Shown here: one piece after another, positions 45,815 through 54,286 of the stretch | Layout of the letters: every line of letters begins with the position of its first letter | Numbering within the stretch: the stretch's first letter is position 1 | DNA from: VXYL01 sp965199945 | GTDB lineage: Bacteria > Pseudomonadota > Gammaproteobacteria > Pseudomonadales > Azotimanducaceae | DNA length: 64,000 nucleotides | Assembly: GCA_965199945.1 (NCBI GenBank) | Contig: OZ241354.1 | Location: 2,790,001 to 2,854,000, forward strand | Direction of reading: 5' to 3' | Translations under genes and position numbers: made by a program | The notes under the pieces: generated by a model | Database searches by the model: none | What the model was told of the DNA's origin: nothing | What the model saw: only the letters and a program-made list of their open reading frames with translations

Positions 45815-46258
45815 GTGGCGAAGCTCTTGGTGCTGCACGGCCCGAACCTCAATCTGCTCGGCACGCGGGAACCGGGCTTGTACGGCGCCCAGACGCTCGC
45901 CGCCATCGATGCCCAGCTGGCGCGGCAGGCGGCCACTGCCGGACACGATCTGCGCGTGCGCCAGAGCAACGCCGAGCACGAGTTGGTGGAGGCCGTGCAG
46001 CAGGCGGGGCGGGACGACGTCGCCTTCATCGTCTTCAATCCAGCGGCGTTCACCCACACCAGCATCGCGCTGCGCGACGCGCTGCTCGCCGTGGACATTC
46101 CCTTCGTCGAAGTCCACTTGTCCAATGTCCATGCCCGCGAGGAGTTTCGCCGGCGCTCGTACTTTTCCGACATCGCCCACGGCGTGATCGCCGGCTTCGG
46201 CGCCAACGGCTACGAATACGCGCTGGCGGAAGCCATGCGCCGCGTCGAAGCAGCTTGA
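45815..46258 (+). CDS. aroQ: 3-dehydroquinate dehydratase, type II
   Basis: Third step of the shikimate pathway (147 residues, dodecameric). The catalytic loop LVLHGPNLNLLGTREPGLYG carries the active-site Arg and Tyr. NAEHELVEAVQQ, VFNPAAFTHTSIALRDAL and VEVHLSNVHAREEFRRRSYF are the other conserved blocks, with catalytic His in the last. Starts GTG at 45815 after CGAGGGC. Eleven bases separate its stop from the accB start. Complete and normal. Confidence 0.97.
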   Translation: MAKLLVLHGPNLNLLGTREPGLYGAQTLAAIDAQLARQAATAGHDLRVRQSNAEHELVEAVQQAGRDDVAFIVFNPAAFTHTSIALRDALLAVDIPFVEVHLSNVHAREEFRRRSYFSDIAHGVIAGFGANGYEYALAEAMRRVEAA

Positions 46259-46269
46259 AGGAACGCACA

Positions 46270-46692
46270 GTGGATCTCGCTGAAATCAAGGAACTCATCG
46301 CGCTGTTGAAGGAATCCGGCCTCGCCGAACTGGAAGTGGCCGAGGGCGAGCGGCGCATCCGCATCGTCCACTCCCATCCGGCCAAGGCAGTGGCAGCGCC
46401 GTCGGTGCAGCCCTCGCCAGCGGCCGAGCCGAGCGAAAAAACGCCAGCCCAAGCCGCTGGCGAGACGATTCCCGCGCCCCTCTCCGGCACCTTCTATCGG
46501 GCGCCGGCGCCGGGCGAGCCGCCTTTCGTCGACGTCGGCAGCAAGGTCGCCGCCGGCGACGTGCTGTGCATCATCGAGAGCATGAAGATGATGAACAAGG
46601 TGCGCAGCGAACGCACCGGGGAGATCGCCGAAGTCCTGCTCGAGGACGGCCGGGCCATCGAGTCCGGCACCGCGCTGTTCCGCATCCTGTAG
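46270..46692 (+). CDS. accB: Acetyl-CoA carboxylase biotin carboxyl carrier protein
   Basis: The BCCP subunit (140 residues) of acetyl-CoA carboxylase, the first step of fatty acid synthesis. The N-terminal region DLAEIKELIALLKESGLAEL is typical, followed by a Pro/Ala linker (AAPSVQPSPAAEPSEKTPA). The C-terminal biotinyl domain reads PLSGTFYRAPAPGEPPFVDV, and ESMKMMN holds the biotinylated Lys (Glu-Ser-Met-Lys instead of the common Glu-Ala-Met-Lys). GTG 46270 has AAGGA seven bases upstream. The biotin carboxylase gene accC, which normally follows immediately, is missing; prmA comes after 20 bases. Confidence 0.95.
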   Translation: MDLAEIKELIALLKESGLAELEVAEGERRIRIVHSHPAKAVAAPSVQPSPAAEPSEKTPAQAAGETIPAPLSGTFYRAPAPGEPPFVDVGSKVAAGDVLCIIESMKMMNKVRSERTGEIAEVLLEDGRAIESGTALFRIL

Positions 46693-46712
46693 ATGGGCGC
46701 GCGGCGAAGCTG

Positions 46713-47567
46713 ATGCCTTGGCTGCATGTTCGCGCGCAAGCGCCAGGCGCCGTGGCCGAGCACGTGGGCGACCGTCTGCACGACGCCGGGGCCGTCGCGG
46801 TGTCGCTTCTTCCCGCCGACCCGAACGACTTGGGCGCACTGGAGCCGCCGCCGCAACGCGAACCGCTCCTGTGGAACGAGGTGCGCGTGGAGGCGCTGCT
46901 GCCCCTCGGCGCCGATCTTTCGACATTGCCCCTCGACTGCGACATCGACTTCATGGCGGACGAAGACTGGAGCGAGACCTGGCGGCGCGGCTTCGGCGAA
47001 CGGCGCTTCGGACGGCTGCGGATCGTGGAAGCGTCGTGCCAAGCCGCCGCCGCGCCGGGCCAAGCCACGGTTCGCCTCGATCCCGGCTTGGCGTTCGGCA
47101 CCGGCACCCATCCGACCACGGCGCTGTGCCTCGACTGGCTCGCCGCCCAGGATCTCGCTGGCAAACGGGTGCTGGACGTCGGCGCTGGCTCCGGCATCCT
47201 CGCCATCGCAGCGCTTCGCCTCGGCGCTGCGGCGGCAACCGCCATCGATCACGATCCCCAAGCGCGTCGCGCCTGCCGCGAGAACGCCTTGGCCAATGGC
47301 GTTCGGCTCGCTGTTGTCGACGGTCTCGACGCAGTCGACGATCTCGACACCGTGCGCGGCAAATTCGACATCGCCGTCGCCAACATCGTCGCCGACGTGC
47401 TCTCCGCCATGGCGGCCGACATCGGCGAACGCGCCGAACGCATCGCGCTGTCCGGCGTGCTGGAACGGCAGACCGAACAGATGCGGAACGCCTTTGCGGC
47501 ATTCGAGTTCGCGCCGCCAGCCGTGCGGGAGGGCTGGGTTCTGCTGAGCGGGGTGCGCCGTGAGTGA
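46713..47567 (+). CDS. prmA: Ribosomal protein L11 methyltransferase
   Basis: SAM-dependent enzyme (284 residues) trimethylating lysines and the N-terminus of ribosomal protein L11. MPWLHVRAQAPGAVAEHVGD and the N-terminal substrate domain are typical. The DFMADEDWSETWRRGF hinge, then DPGLAFGTGTHPTTALCLDW, then VLDVGAGSGILAIAALRLG (motif I) and FDIAVANIVADVL (N-P/I-x-A motif IV variant) are present. It overlaps the next gene's start by eight bases, so coupling is likely. The position after accB(C) is usual for gammaproteobacteria. Confidence 0.95.
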   Translation: MPWLHVRAQAPGAVAEHVGDRLHDAGAVAVSLLPADPNDLGALEPPPQREPLLWNEVRVEALLPLGADLSTLPLDCDIDFMADEDWSETWRRGFGERRFGRLRIVEASCQAAAAPGQATVRLDPGLAFGTGTHPTTALCLDWLAAQDLAGKRVLDVGAGSGILAIAALRLGAAAATAIDHDPQARRACRENALANGVRLAVVDGLDAVDDLDTVRGKFDIAVANIVADVLSAMAADIGERAERIALSGVLERQTEQMRNAFAAFEFAPPAVREGWVLLSGVRRE

Positions 47568-48444
47568 CGCAATGGACACGCCGGCGGCGATTTGCCGCTG
47601 CCCAAGCTGCACGGAACGCTTCCGCATCACCGAAGAGCTGCTCGACCAAGCCGTGCGCAACGCCGGTGGCAAGGTGCGCTGCGGCGCCTGCCTGGAGGTC
47701 TTCGACGCGAGGGACAACCTCGTCGCGGAGGCGAGCGCGCCGCAAGCGCTGGAAGAGCCAGCGGAATCCTGGCTGGACGCGCCCGACCGCGCCGAGCAGG
47801 GCGCGACGCGGTTCGGCGCTCCCTATGAACAGCCCGCGACGGACGAAGCCGCTCCCGAACCCGTCGTCGTGGGCGGCTCGACGAACTGGGGCGCACCGGC
47901 CCAGAAGGTCGATCCAATCGCGCCGCCGCGCCAAGGCGCTCGGCTTGCGCCCGTCTCCGCCCGCGCGCTGCGCGTGCCTCGCCGTGGCGGTGCCGGCAAG
48001 TGGGCGTTGCTGACGCTGCTCGCCGCCGTGGCGCTCGGCGCGCAAGTGCTGGCGATCCAGTTCCCGGCATGGACTCAGGATCAGGCCACCCGCGGCGTCT
48101 ACGCGCTGGCCTGCAAAGTCATCGGCTGCGACCTGCCGGCGCTGCGCGCCGTCGCCGATATCGACGTGGCCGAGCGCTCGGTCGAAGCCTTGACGACGCC
48201 GCCGGACACCCTCGAACTGCGCGCCAACCTGGTCAACCGGGCTGCCTTCACGCAGCCGCTGCCACGCTTGGAACTGCGTTTCACGAACGCCGACGGCGAC
48301 GTCGTCGCGCAGCACCGCATTCCGCCCCGCCGCTACAGTGAAGGCTCGGCGCGGAGCATCGCGCCGCAACAGGCGGCGCCGGTCTTGGTGCAGGTGGAGC
48401 ATCCTGGCGCGGAGGCCGTGGACTACGCCTTGAGTCTCCTGTGA
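47560..48444 (+). CDS. DUF3426 / MJ0042 zinc-ribbon membrane protein
   Basis: A 294-residue protein of unknown function common next to prmA in beta- and gammaproteobacteria. The N-terminal zinc ribbon has CRCPSCTERFRIT and later VRCGACLEVFDARD (four Cys). A disordered Pro/Glu/Ala region (about 60-140) leads to one membrane helix (WALLTLLAAVALGAQVLAIQ). The periplasmic DUF3426 beta domain starts CKVIGCDLPALRAVADIDVA and ends in VQVEHPGAEAVDY. It overlaps prmA at its start and purH at its end (GTGA), so it is co-translated. Confidence 0.92.
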   Translation: MSDAMDTPAAICRCPSCTERFRITEELLDQAVRNAGGKVRCGACLEVFDARDNLVAEASAPQALEEPAESWLDAPDRAEQGATRFGAPYEQPATDEAAPEPVVVGGSTNWGAPAQKVDPIAPPRQGARLAPVSARALRVPRRGGAGKWALLTLLAAVALGAQVLAIQFPAWTQDQATRGVYALACKVIGCDLPALRAVADIDVAERSVEALTTPPDTLELRANLVNRAAFTQPLPRLELRFTNADGDVVAQHRIPPRRYSEGSARSIAPQQAAPVLVQVEHPGAEAVDYALSLL

Positions 48445-49034
48445 GCGCCGCCGAGGCGCAGCCGAAACGCGCCCTGCTCAGCGTGTCGGACAAGACCGGC
48501 ATCGGCGAGTTCGCCCGGGCGCTGCTTGATCTTGGAATGGAGATCGTCTCCACCGGCGGCACGCGCCGCGCCCTGCTGGACATCGGCGTCGCAGCGATTG
48601 AAGTCGCCGCCGTCACCGGCTTTCCGGAGATCATGGACGGGCGCGTGAAGACGCTGCATCCGCAGATCCACGGCGGCATCCTCGCCCGGCGGGACATCGA
48701 CGCCGAGGCGATGGCGCGCCACGGCATCGTTGCCATCGACGTGGTGGCGGTGAATCTCTATCCCTTCCAGGACACCGTGGCGAGGCCGGACTGCACGTTG
48801 GAACTGGCACTCGAGAACATCGACGTCGGCGGCCCGGCCATGCTGCGCGCGGCGGCGAAGAACCACCCGCGCGTGCTGGCGGTTGCCGATCCCGCGGACT
48901 ACGCCGAAACCACCCGGCGATTGCGCGGCGGCGATGCCGACATGGACTTCCGCCGCCGCCTCGCAGCCAAGGCGTTCGCCCACACCGCGGCATACGACGC
49001 CGCCGTCGCCCGCTATCTGGAGGCGCCCTCGTGA
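48441..49034 (+). CDS. IMP cyclohydrolase domain of PurH only (short PurH)
   Basis: Last step of purine synthesis: closes FAICAR to IMP. Only 197 residues, against about 520 for the bifunctional PurH. The MGS-like IMPCH domain is complete and clean: LLSVSDKTGIGEFARAL, STGGTRRALLD, PEIMDGRVKTLHPQIHGGIL, VVAVNLYPFQ, and ENIDVGGPAMLRAAAKNHPR. The AICAR transformylase domain is absent; the reading ends YLEAPS and overlaps purD's GTG by four bases. No second fragment is in this window, so transformylase must be encoded elsewhere (as a separate gene or PurP-like enzyme). The cut lies at the domain boundary, so it is probably functional. Confidence 0.9.
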   Translation: MSAAEAQPKRALLSVSDKTGIGEFARALLDLGMEIVSTGGTRRALLDIGVAAIEVAAVTGFPEIMDGRVKTLHPQIHGGILARRDIDAEAMARHGIVAIDVVAVNLYPFQDTVARPDCTLELALENIDVGGPAMLRAAAKNHPRVLAVADPADYAETTRRLRGGDADMDFRRRLAAKAFAHTAAYDAAVARYLEAPS

Positions 49035-50332
49035 AGGTGCTGGTGATCGGCGGCGGCGGGCGCGAACACGCGCTTGCCTGGTCGGCGGCCCGCTCGCCCG
49101 ACGTGCAGCGCGTATTCGTCGCTCCCGGCAATCCGGGCACCGCCGCCGAGGGCGGCAAGATCGGCAACGTGGCAATCGACGCGGACGCGAACGCCCTTGC
49201 GGACTTCGCCGCCGCCGAAGGCGTGGATCTGACGCTGGTCGGCCCGGAGGCGCTGCTCGTGGCGGGCATCCGCGACGTGTTCGATGCCCGCCGGCTGGCC
49301 TGCTTCGGCCCCTCGAAGGCAGCCGCCCGCCTCGAAGGCTCCAAGGCGTTCGCCAAGGCGTTCATGGCGCGCCACGACATTCCCACCGCGGCCTGCGAAA
49401 CCTTCGTGGATGCCGCTGCGGCCGAGCGCTACATTCGCGGCCGCGGGACGCCCATCGTGGTCAAGGCGGACGGCCTTGCGGCTGGCAAGGGCGTGGTGGT
49501 GGCGCGCAGCGACGTCGAGGAAGCGGTCGACGCGGCGCGGGACATGCTCTGCGGCGGGCGCTTCGGGAGCGCCGGCCGCAAGGTGGTCGTCGAGGACTGT
49601 CTGCTCGGCGAGGAGGCATCCTTCATCTGCCTCTGCGACGGCGTTCGCGCTCTGCCGCTGGCGTCGTCCCAGGATCACAAGCCCCGCGACGACGGCGACC
49701 TGGGGCCCAACACCGGCGGCATGGGCGCCTATTCGCCAGCCGCCGTGGTGACGCCGCAAGTCCACGAGCGCATCATGGAGCGCATCGTCCGCCCCACGCT
49801 GCGCGGCATGGCCGCCGAAGGCGCGCCCTTTCAAGGCTTCCTCTACGTCGGACTCATGATCGACGGCGACGGCCAACCGAGCGTCGTCGAGTTCAACTGC
49901 CGCTTCGGCGATCCAGAGGCGCAGCCGGTGCTGATGCGCCTCAAGTCGGATTTGACCGCGCTCTGCCTGAAAGGGTTGGGAGACGGCTTGGGCGACGGCG
50001 ACGAGGCGCAAGTGGAGTGGGATGTCCGCGCCGCCCTCGGCGTGGTGCTGGCCAGCGGCGGCTATCCCCTGGACTACGAGACCGGCCACGTCATTCACGG
50101 CCTGGAGGCCGAAGACGACCTTCCCGACACCAAGGTCTTCCACGCCGGCACCGCCGAAGCCGATGGCCGCGTGGTGACCGCCGGCGGCCGGGTGCTCTGC
50201 GTCGCGGGCTTGGGCCGCGATGTCGCGGAAGCGCAAAGACTGGCCTACGCCCGCGTCCGCAAGGTGCGCTGGCCGGCGATGTCCTACCGCAAGGACATCG
50301 GATTTCGCGCGCTGCAAAGGGGCGACGGCTGA
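49031..50332 (+). CDS. purD: Phosphoribosylamine-glycine ligase
   Basis: Second step of purine synthesis: ATP-dependent joining of glycine to phosphoribosylamine (433 residues). It has the N-terminal KVLVIGGGGREHALAWSAAR loop and the ATP-grasp domain (PIVVKADGLAAGKGVVVARS, EASFICLCDG, PLASSQDHKPRDDGD). GPNTGGMGAYSPAAVVT and VVEFNCRFGDPEAQPVL are the metal and Mg-ATP sites. Starts GTG at 49031, overlapping short PurH (GTGA). Ends in DIGFRAL, typical. Complete. Confidence 0.97.
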   Translation: MKVLVIGGGGREHALAWSAARSPDVQRVFVAPGNPGTAAEGGKIGNVAIDADANALADFAAAEGVDLTLVGPEALLVAGIRDVFDARRLACFGPSKAAARLEGSKAFAKAFMARHDIPTAACETFVDAAAAERYIRGRGTPIVVKADGLAAGKGVVVARSDVEEAVDAARDMLCGGRFGSAGRKVVVEDCLLGEEASFICLCDGVRALPLASSQDHKPRDDGDLGPNTGGMGAYSPAAVVTPQVHERIMERIVRPTLRGMAAEGAPFQGFLYVGLMIDGDGQPSVVEFNCRFGDPEAQPVLMRLKSDLTALCLKGLGDGLGDGDEAQVEWDVRAALGVVLASGGYPLDYETGHVIHGLEAEDDLPDTKVFHAGTAEADGRVVTAGGRVLCVAGLGRDVAEAQRLAYARVRKVRWPAMSYRKDIGFRALQRGDG

Positions 50333-50418
50333 CAGACAGGACGATTCGCAACCCGCACTCTTTGCGCCTCTTACCGTCGCTCCACCTGGGCGATTGATGA
50401 AACACAGGAGGCCAAACC

Positions 50419-51285
50419 GTGCAGGACCAATTGAAGAATCTTCCACCTTTCCGCGCCTTGGACCCGCTCGCCCTCGAGGCGGTGGAGCGCCACGCCAGCC
50501 GGCTGCAGCTGCCGGCGCGGCGTTGGCTGAAGCGGCGCGGCCAATCCCTTGGGCGCGAGATGTTTCTCATCGAGGGCCGCCTCGCGGCGCGCCGGGGAGC
50601 GGCAATCGAACGCCTCGACCCGGCGCGCACCGGCGCGTCCATCAACATCCGCGCCGCCGAGGCCACCGAAATCTACACGGTGACCACCGCCACCTTGATC
50701 GCGGTGGACTTGAAGCCCATCCGCGGCCTGCTGAACGGCGCTGGGGAGGCCAATGGCGAACCCACCGTCGGCAGCATCGACGACTGGATGCAGGCGCTGC
50801 TGCAAGGCCCGATCATGCGCTGGTTCTCGCCCGACGCCTGGGCCAGGGTGCTGCGCGTGGGCAAGCTGCGGCAGGTGCGAAGGGACGAGCGCATCGTCAT
50901 GCGCGGCGCCATCAGCCGGCACGTCTTCGTGGTTGCCCAGGGCGTCGCCGAAATCGCCGGCGAGCGCTATGCGGCGGGGGCCTTCTTCGGCGAGGAATCC
51001 GCCCTTGGGCAATGCCCGGCCGAAGCCGACGCGACCATGGCTACGGACGGCCTGCTGGTCTGCTTCGCCCGCGAGGACGTCGTGCAGCTGGCGGCCTGCT
51101 ACGACCCGCCGCACACCGACCCGCCGCCGCGCCGCCTCGATTTGGACGCCGTCCCGATGGAGCGCGAAGGAGACCTGCTCGCCGCGTTGCCGCCGAACCC
51201 GCCGATCGCCGTGCGCAGCAGCGACCCGGCGCGCCGGCTGCGCGTGGCGGCACGGCTGATGCGGCGCGGCTACACGGTCGTGTAG
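50419..51285 (+). CDS. Cyclic-nucleotide-binding-domain (CRP-like) protein
   Basis: A 288-residue protein with one clear cNMP-binding beta-roll (VLRVGKLRQVRRDERIVMRG, HVFVVAQGVAEIAGERY, AGAFFGEESALGQCPAEADA) at about 150-225. The earlier half looks like a degenerate second roll. The usual HTH of CRP is lacking, so it is not a transcription factor of that kind. The tail (PIAVRSSDPARRLRVAARL) recalls the rhodanese fused to this domain in some gammaproteobacteria, here truncated. AGGAGG nine bases before the GTG start. Ligand unknown. Confidence 0.8.
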   Translation: MQDQLKNLPPFRALDPLALEAVERHASRLQLPARRWLKRRGQSLGREMFLIEGRLAARRGAAIERLDPARTGASINIRAAEATEIYTVTTATLIAVDLKPIRGLLNGAGEANGEPTVGSIDDWMQALLQGPIMRWFSPDAWARVLRVGKLRQVRRDERIVMRGAISRHVFVVAQGVAEIAGERYAAGAFFGEESALGQCPAEADATMATDGLLVCFAREDVVQLAACYDPPHTDPPPRRLDLDAVPMEREGDLLAALPPNPPIAVRSSDPARRLRVAARLMRRGYTVV

Positions 51286-51320
51286 AGTCCGGCGCGTCTC
51301 GACTCCAAGGTTGGCGAACG

Positions 51321-51962
51321 ATGGGCGCTCTGGAGGACTGCCTCGCTTCTTTGGATCGCGGCCTGCGCAGCGTCGCTGGCGTGGTCGAGGCCAAGCGGGA
51401 GAATCCGGCGAGCGCTGTTGCGGCGACGTCTCATGCGGCCGGCGAGCTCCTCGACGACGAGCGACGCCACGCGGCCGGCTTGATGCGCGTCAACCACTGC
51501 GGCGAGATCTGCGCCCAAGCGCTCTACGAGGGCCAGGCGCTGACGGCGCGAAGCCCGACCGTGCGCGAATCGCTTCATGCCGCGGCGCGGGACGAAGCGG
51601 ACCATCTCGCCTGGTGTCGGCAACGGCTCGACGAGCTGGGCAGTCGCACGAGCGTCTTCGACCCGGCGTTCTACGCGGCGTCGTTCCTGCTCGGCGCCGC
51701 GACCGGACTGCTCGGCGACCGCCTGAGTCTCGGCTTCGTGGCGGCTACAGAGGACGGCGTGCGCCGCCACCTCGACCGCCACTTGGAACGGCTGCCGAAG
51801 GACGATGCGAAGAGCCGCGCCATCCTCGAAGCGATGCGCGCCGACGAGATGCGCCACGGCGCGCAGGCCGAACGCGACGGCGGCGTGGCCTATCCCAAGG
51901 CGGTCAAGGCGGCGATGGAACTGGCGTCGAAGGCGATGACGACGGCGACCTACCGGCTGTAG
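51321..51962 (+). CDS. coq7: Ubiquinone biosynthesis hydroxylase Coq7
   Basis: Di-iron enzyme (213 residues) hydroxylating 2-polyprenyl-3-methyl-6-methoxy-1,4-benzoquinol, the penultimate step in ubiquinone synthesis. The four-helix bundle ligands are visible: Glu in LLDDERRHAAGLMRVNHCGE, E-x-x-H in ARDEADHLAWC, Glu in GFVAATEDGVRRHL and E-x-x-H in MRADEMRHGAQA. It marks the organism as an aerobic ubiquinone user. It is alone, 35 bases after the CRP-like gene. Confidence 0.95.
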   Translation: MGALEDCLASLDRGLRSVAGVVEAKRENPASAVAATSHAAGELLDDERRHAAGLMRVNHCGEICAQALYEGQALTARSPTVRESLHAAARDEADHLAWCRQRLDELGSRTSVFDPAFYAASFLLGAATGLLGDRLSLGFVAATEDGVRRHLDRHLERLPKDDAKSRAILEAMRADEMRHGAQAERDGGVAYPKAVKAAMELASKAMTTATYRL

Positions 51963-51993
51963 CGGGAGTCGAGCGCGATTGGGGCTTGTCGCC

Positions 51994-52410
51994 TCACGCA
52001 GTTCCGCTCAATGGCGGGTGGTGGATGATCTGCACCGCGACGCCTTCCGGGTCCTTGCAGTAGAAGCTCCGCGCCCCGTCGCGGTGGGTGCGGGGCGGCG
52101 CATCCGCCGTCACGCCACGGGCGCGCAGGTAGTCGTGCCAGCGATCCACGTCTTCGGCCGCGTCCACGAGAAAGCCAATGTGGTCGAGGCGCTGGCCGGT
52201 CTGCGCCGCGGGTTCAGCGGTGCGGTGGATGGCCAGGTTGTCCACGCCGGAGGTGAGATAGACGTTGTCCTGATCCGGCCGCCACTCCACGCGCATGCCG
52301 AGAATCCGCTCGTAGAAGGCGACCGTCTCCTCGAAGCGGCGCGCGAACAGCGCGACATGGCGCATTCCGGCCAGCGGCGGGCGGGCGCGGTCGGAGGGCG
52401 CGGAGGCCAT
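51994..52410 (-). CDS. VOC (glyoxalase/extradiol dioxygenase fold) protein
   Basis: A 138-residue vicinal-oxygen-chelate protein. MRHVALFARRFEETVAFYER, then GMRVEWRPDQDNVYLTSGVD, LDHIGFLVDAAEDVDRWHDY, and RSFYCKDPEGVAVQIIHHP form the two beta-alpha-beta3 units. His, His and Glu-type metal ligand positions (RHVALF, LDHIGF, DPEG region) are present. Its ATG is four bases after the trpC stop on the same strand, so it is likely read with the trp genes. Specific reaction unknown. Confidence 0.87.
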   Translation of the reverse strand: MASAPSDRARPPLAGMRHVALFARRFEETVAFYERILGMRVEWRPDQDNVYLTSGVDNLAIHRTAEPAAQTGQRLDHIGFLVDAAEDVDRWHDYLRARGVTADAPPRTHRDGARSFYCKDPEGVAVQIIHHPPLSGTA

Positions 52411-52414
52411 GCCG

Positions 52415-53251
52415 TCAGCTCGTCGCCGCGGCCGATGCGCCGGCATCGGCGGACGGGGCCGCGTCGCTCTTCGGCAACGGCGCGAACAGCCGTTGCAGCG
52501 CGGCACCGGGATCGGCCTCGCGCATGAAGGACGTGCCCACCAGGAACGCCTCCACGCCAGCCCGCCGCAGGCGGCGAACGTCCTGTGGTGTGCCAATGCC
52601 GCTCTCCGAGACGACCTCGATGCCGGCTGGCACAGCCTTCAGCAGATCGATGGTGGTGCCCAAGCAAGTGGCGAAAGTCCGCAAGTTGCGATTGTTGATG
52701 CCGAGCAGGTGCGGCGAGACCGTCAGCGCAAGTTCGAGCTCGCGGCGGTCGTGGACTTCGACCAGCACGTCCAAGCCTGTTTCCTGGGCGAGCGCCGCCA
52801 TTTCGGCCAGTGCCGCCGGCGACAGCGCGGCGACGATGAGCAGCACGCAGTCCGCACCGATGGCCCGCGTCTCGAACACCTGGTAGGCGTCGACGATGAA
52901 GTCCTTGCGCAGCACCGGCAGGCGGCACGAACGGCGGGCAGTCTCCAGATGGCTGTCCGCCCCTTGGAAATAGCGCTCGTCCGTGAGCACCGAGAGGCAG
53001 GCGGCGCCGGCCCGCTCGTAGGACGCGGCGATGGCCGCCGGGTCGAAGTTCCTGCGAATCACGCCGGCGCTGGGCGAGGCGCGCTTGATCTCCGCGATCA
53101 CCGCCAGGCGCTTGGTACGCACGGCACCTAGGAACCCCCGCACGGGCGGCATATGTTCGGCCGCACGGCGCACTTCCGCCAAGGGCCGCCTCCGTTGGCG
53201 GGCGGCCACTTCCTCGTGCTTGCTGGCGACGATCTCGTCGAGGATGCTCAC
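52415..53251 (-). CDS. trpC: Indole-3-glycerol-phosphate synthase
   Basis: TIM-barrel enzyme of tryptophan synthesis (278 residues, monofunctional). Seen: ILDEIVASKHEEVAARQ, VIAEIKRASPSAGVIR (catalytic Lys), LSVLTDERYFQG, LPVLRKDFIVDAYQV, LLGINNRNLRTF, and VVSESGIGTPQDVRRLRRAG (catalytic Glu, Ser). The GTG at 53251 overlaps the trpD stop (GTGA). The C-terminal tail PSADAGASAAATS is an unusual Ala/Ser extension. A VOC gene follows after four bases. Confidence 0.96.
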   Translation of the reverse strand: MSILDEIVASKHEEVAARQRRRPLAEVRRAAEHMPPVRGFLGAVRTKRLAVIAEIKRASPSAGVIRRNFDPAAIAASYERAGAACLSVLTDERYFQGADSHLETARRSCRLPVLRKDFIVDAYQVFETRAIGADCVLLIVAALSPAALAEMAALAQETGLDVLVEVHDRRELELALTVSPHLLGINNRNLRTFATCLGTTIDLLKAVPAGIEVVSESGIGTPQDVRRLRRAGVEAFLVGTSFMREADPGAALQRLFAPLPKSDAAPSADAGASAAATS

Positions 53252-54282
53252 GACTCGCCCATCATGCGCGTGAGATCGACGAACTCCGCCAGCTTCTCCT
53301 TCGCCTGGCCAGTGGCGATCACGTCCTGCGCCAGCACCACGCCGTCGCGCAACGTGCCGCACACGCCGGCCGCATAGAGTGCCGCGCCGCCGTTCAGCGC
53401 CACGATGTCTGCCGCGGCTTCGTTGCTGCCGTCGAGCGCGGCGCGCAGCAGCACCAAACTTTCGGCCGGAGACGCGGCGCTCAAATCGTCCACCGAGCGC
53501 TGCCGCAATCCCACGTCCGCCGGCGCGAGCTCGAAGGCGTCGATCCTGCCGTCCTTCAATTCGACAACCTCCGACGGCGCATGGATCGACAGCTCGTCCA
53601 AGCCGTCGCAGTGGACGACCAGCACATGTTCCGCGCTAAGCAGACGGCAGACCTCGGCCATCGGCCGCTGCCATTGGGCGCCGAAGACGCCCAGCGACTG
53701 GCGTTTCGCGCCAGCCGGATTGGTGAGCGGGCCGAGCAGATTGAAAATCGTGCCGATGCCGAGTTCGCGGCGCACCGGCCCGGCGTGGCGCATCGCCGGA
53801 TGGTGGCTGGGCGCGAACAGAAAGCCCACGCCGACCTCGGCGATGCAGCGCCCCACCTGTTCCGGCGACAGCGCCAGATTGACGCCGGCGGCCTCCAGCA
53901 CGTCGGCGCTGCCGCTCGTGCTCGACATGGCGCGGTTGCCGTGCTTGGCCACTTGGGCGCCGGCAGCCGCCGCGACGAAGGCCGCCGCGGTGGAGATGTT
54001 GAACCGCTTCGCGCCGCCGCTGCCGCCAGTGCCGCAGGTGTCCACCAGATACGGCAGATCGACGTCGACTTTGGTGGACACGGCGCGCATGGCTTGGGCT
54101 GCGCCGGCGATTTCGTCCGCCGACTCGCCCTTGGCCTTGAGCGCGACGAGCACGGCGGCGATCTGCGCCGGAGTCGCATCGCCGGCCATGACGACATCGA
54201 AGACGAACTTGGCCTCGGCCTGCTCGAGGTCGCGCCCGGCCACCAAGGCGGCAAGGAGGTCAGTCAGGGACGCTTGCGCCAT
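53248..54282 (-). CDS. trpD: Anthranilate phosphoribosyltransferase
   Basis: Transfers phosphoribose from PRPP to anthranilate (344 residues). The PRPP loop DTCGTGGSGGAKRFNIST, the K-H-G-N-R block VAKHGNRAMSSTSGSADVLE, and FLFAPSHHPAMRHAGPVRRE / GIGTIFNLLGPLTNPAGAKR are classic. Overlaps trpC and lies four bases after trpG. Normal length and motifs. Confidence 0.97.
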   Translation of the reverse strand: MAQASLTDLLAALVAGRDLEQAEAKFVFDVVMAGDATPAQIAAVLVALKAKGESADEIAGAAQAMRAVSTKVDVDLPYLVDTCGTGGSGGAKRFNISTAAAFVAAAAGAQVAKHGNRAMSSTSGSADVLEAAGVNLALSPEQVGRCIAEVGVGFLFAPSHHPAMRHAGPVRRELGIGTIFNLLGPLTNPAGAKRQSLGVFGAQWQRPMAEVCRLLSAEHVLVVHCDGLDELSIHAPSEVVELKDGRIDAFELAPADVGLRQRSVDDLSAASPAESLVLLRAALDGSNEAAADIVALNGGAALYAAGVCGTLRDGVVLAQDVIATGQAKEKLAEFVDLTRMMGES

Positions 54283-54286
54283 CGGT

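Noticed and set aside
44979..46187. 402-codon + frame across DsbD domain and aroQ
   Set aside because: Out of frame with both recognised genes; only its first part (to about 45300) might be a gene remnant.
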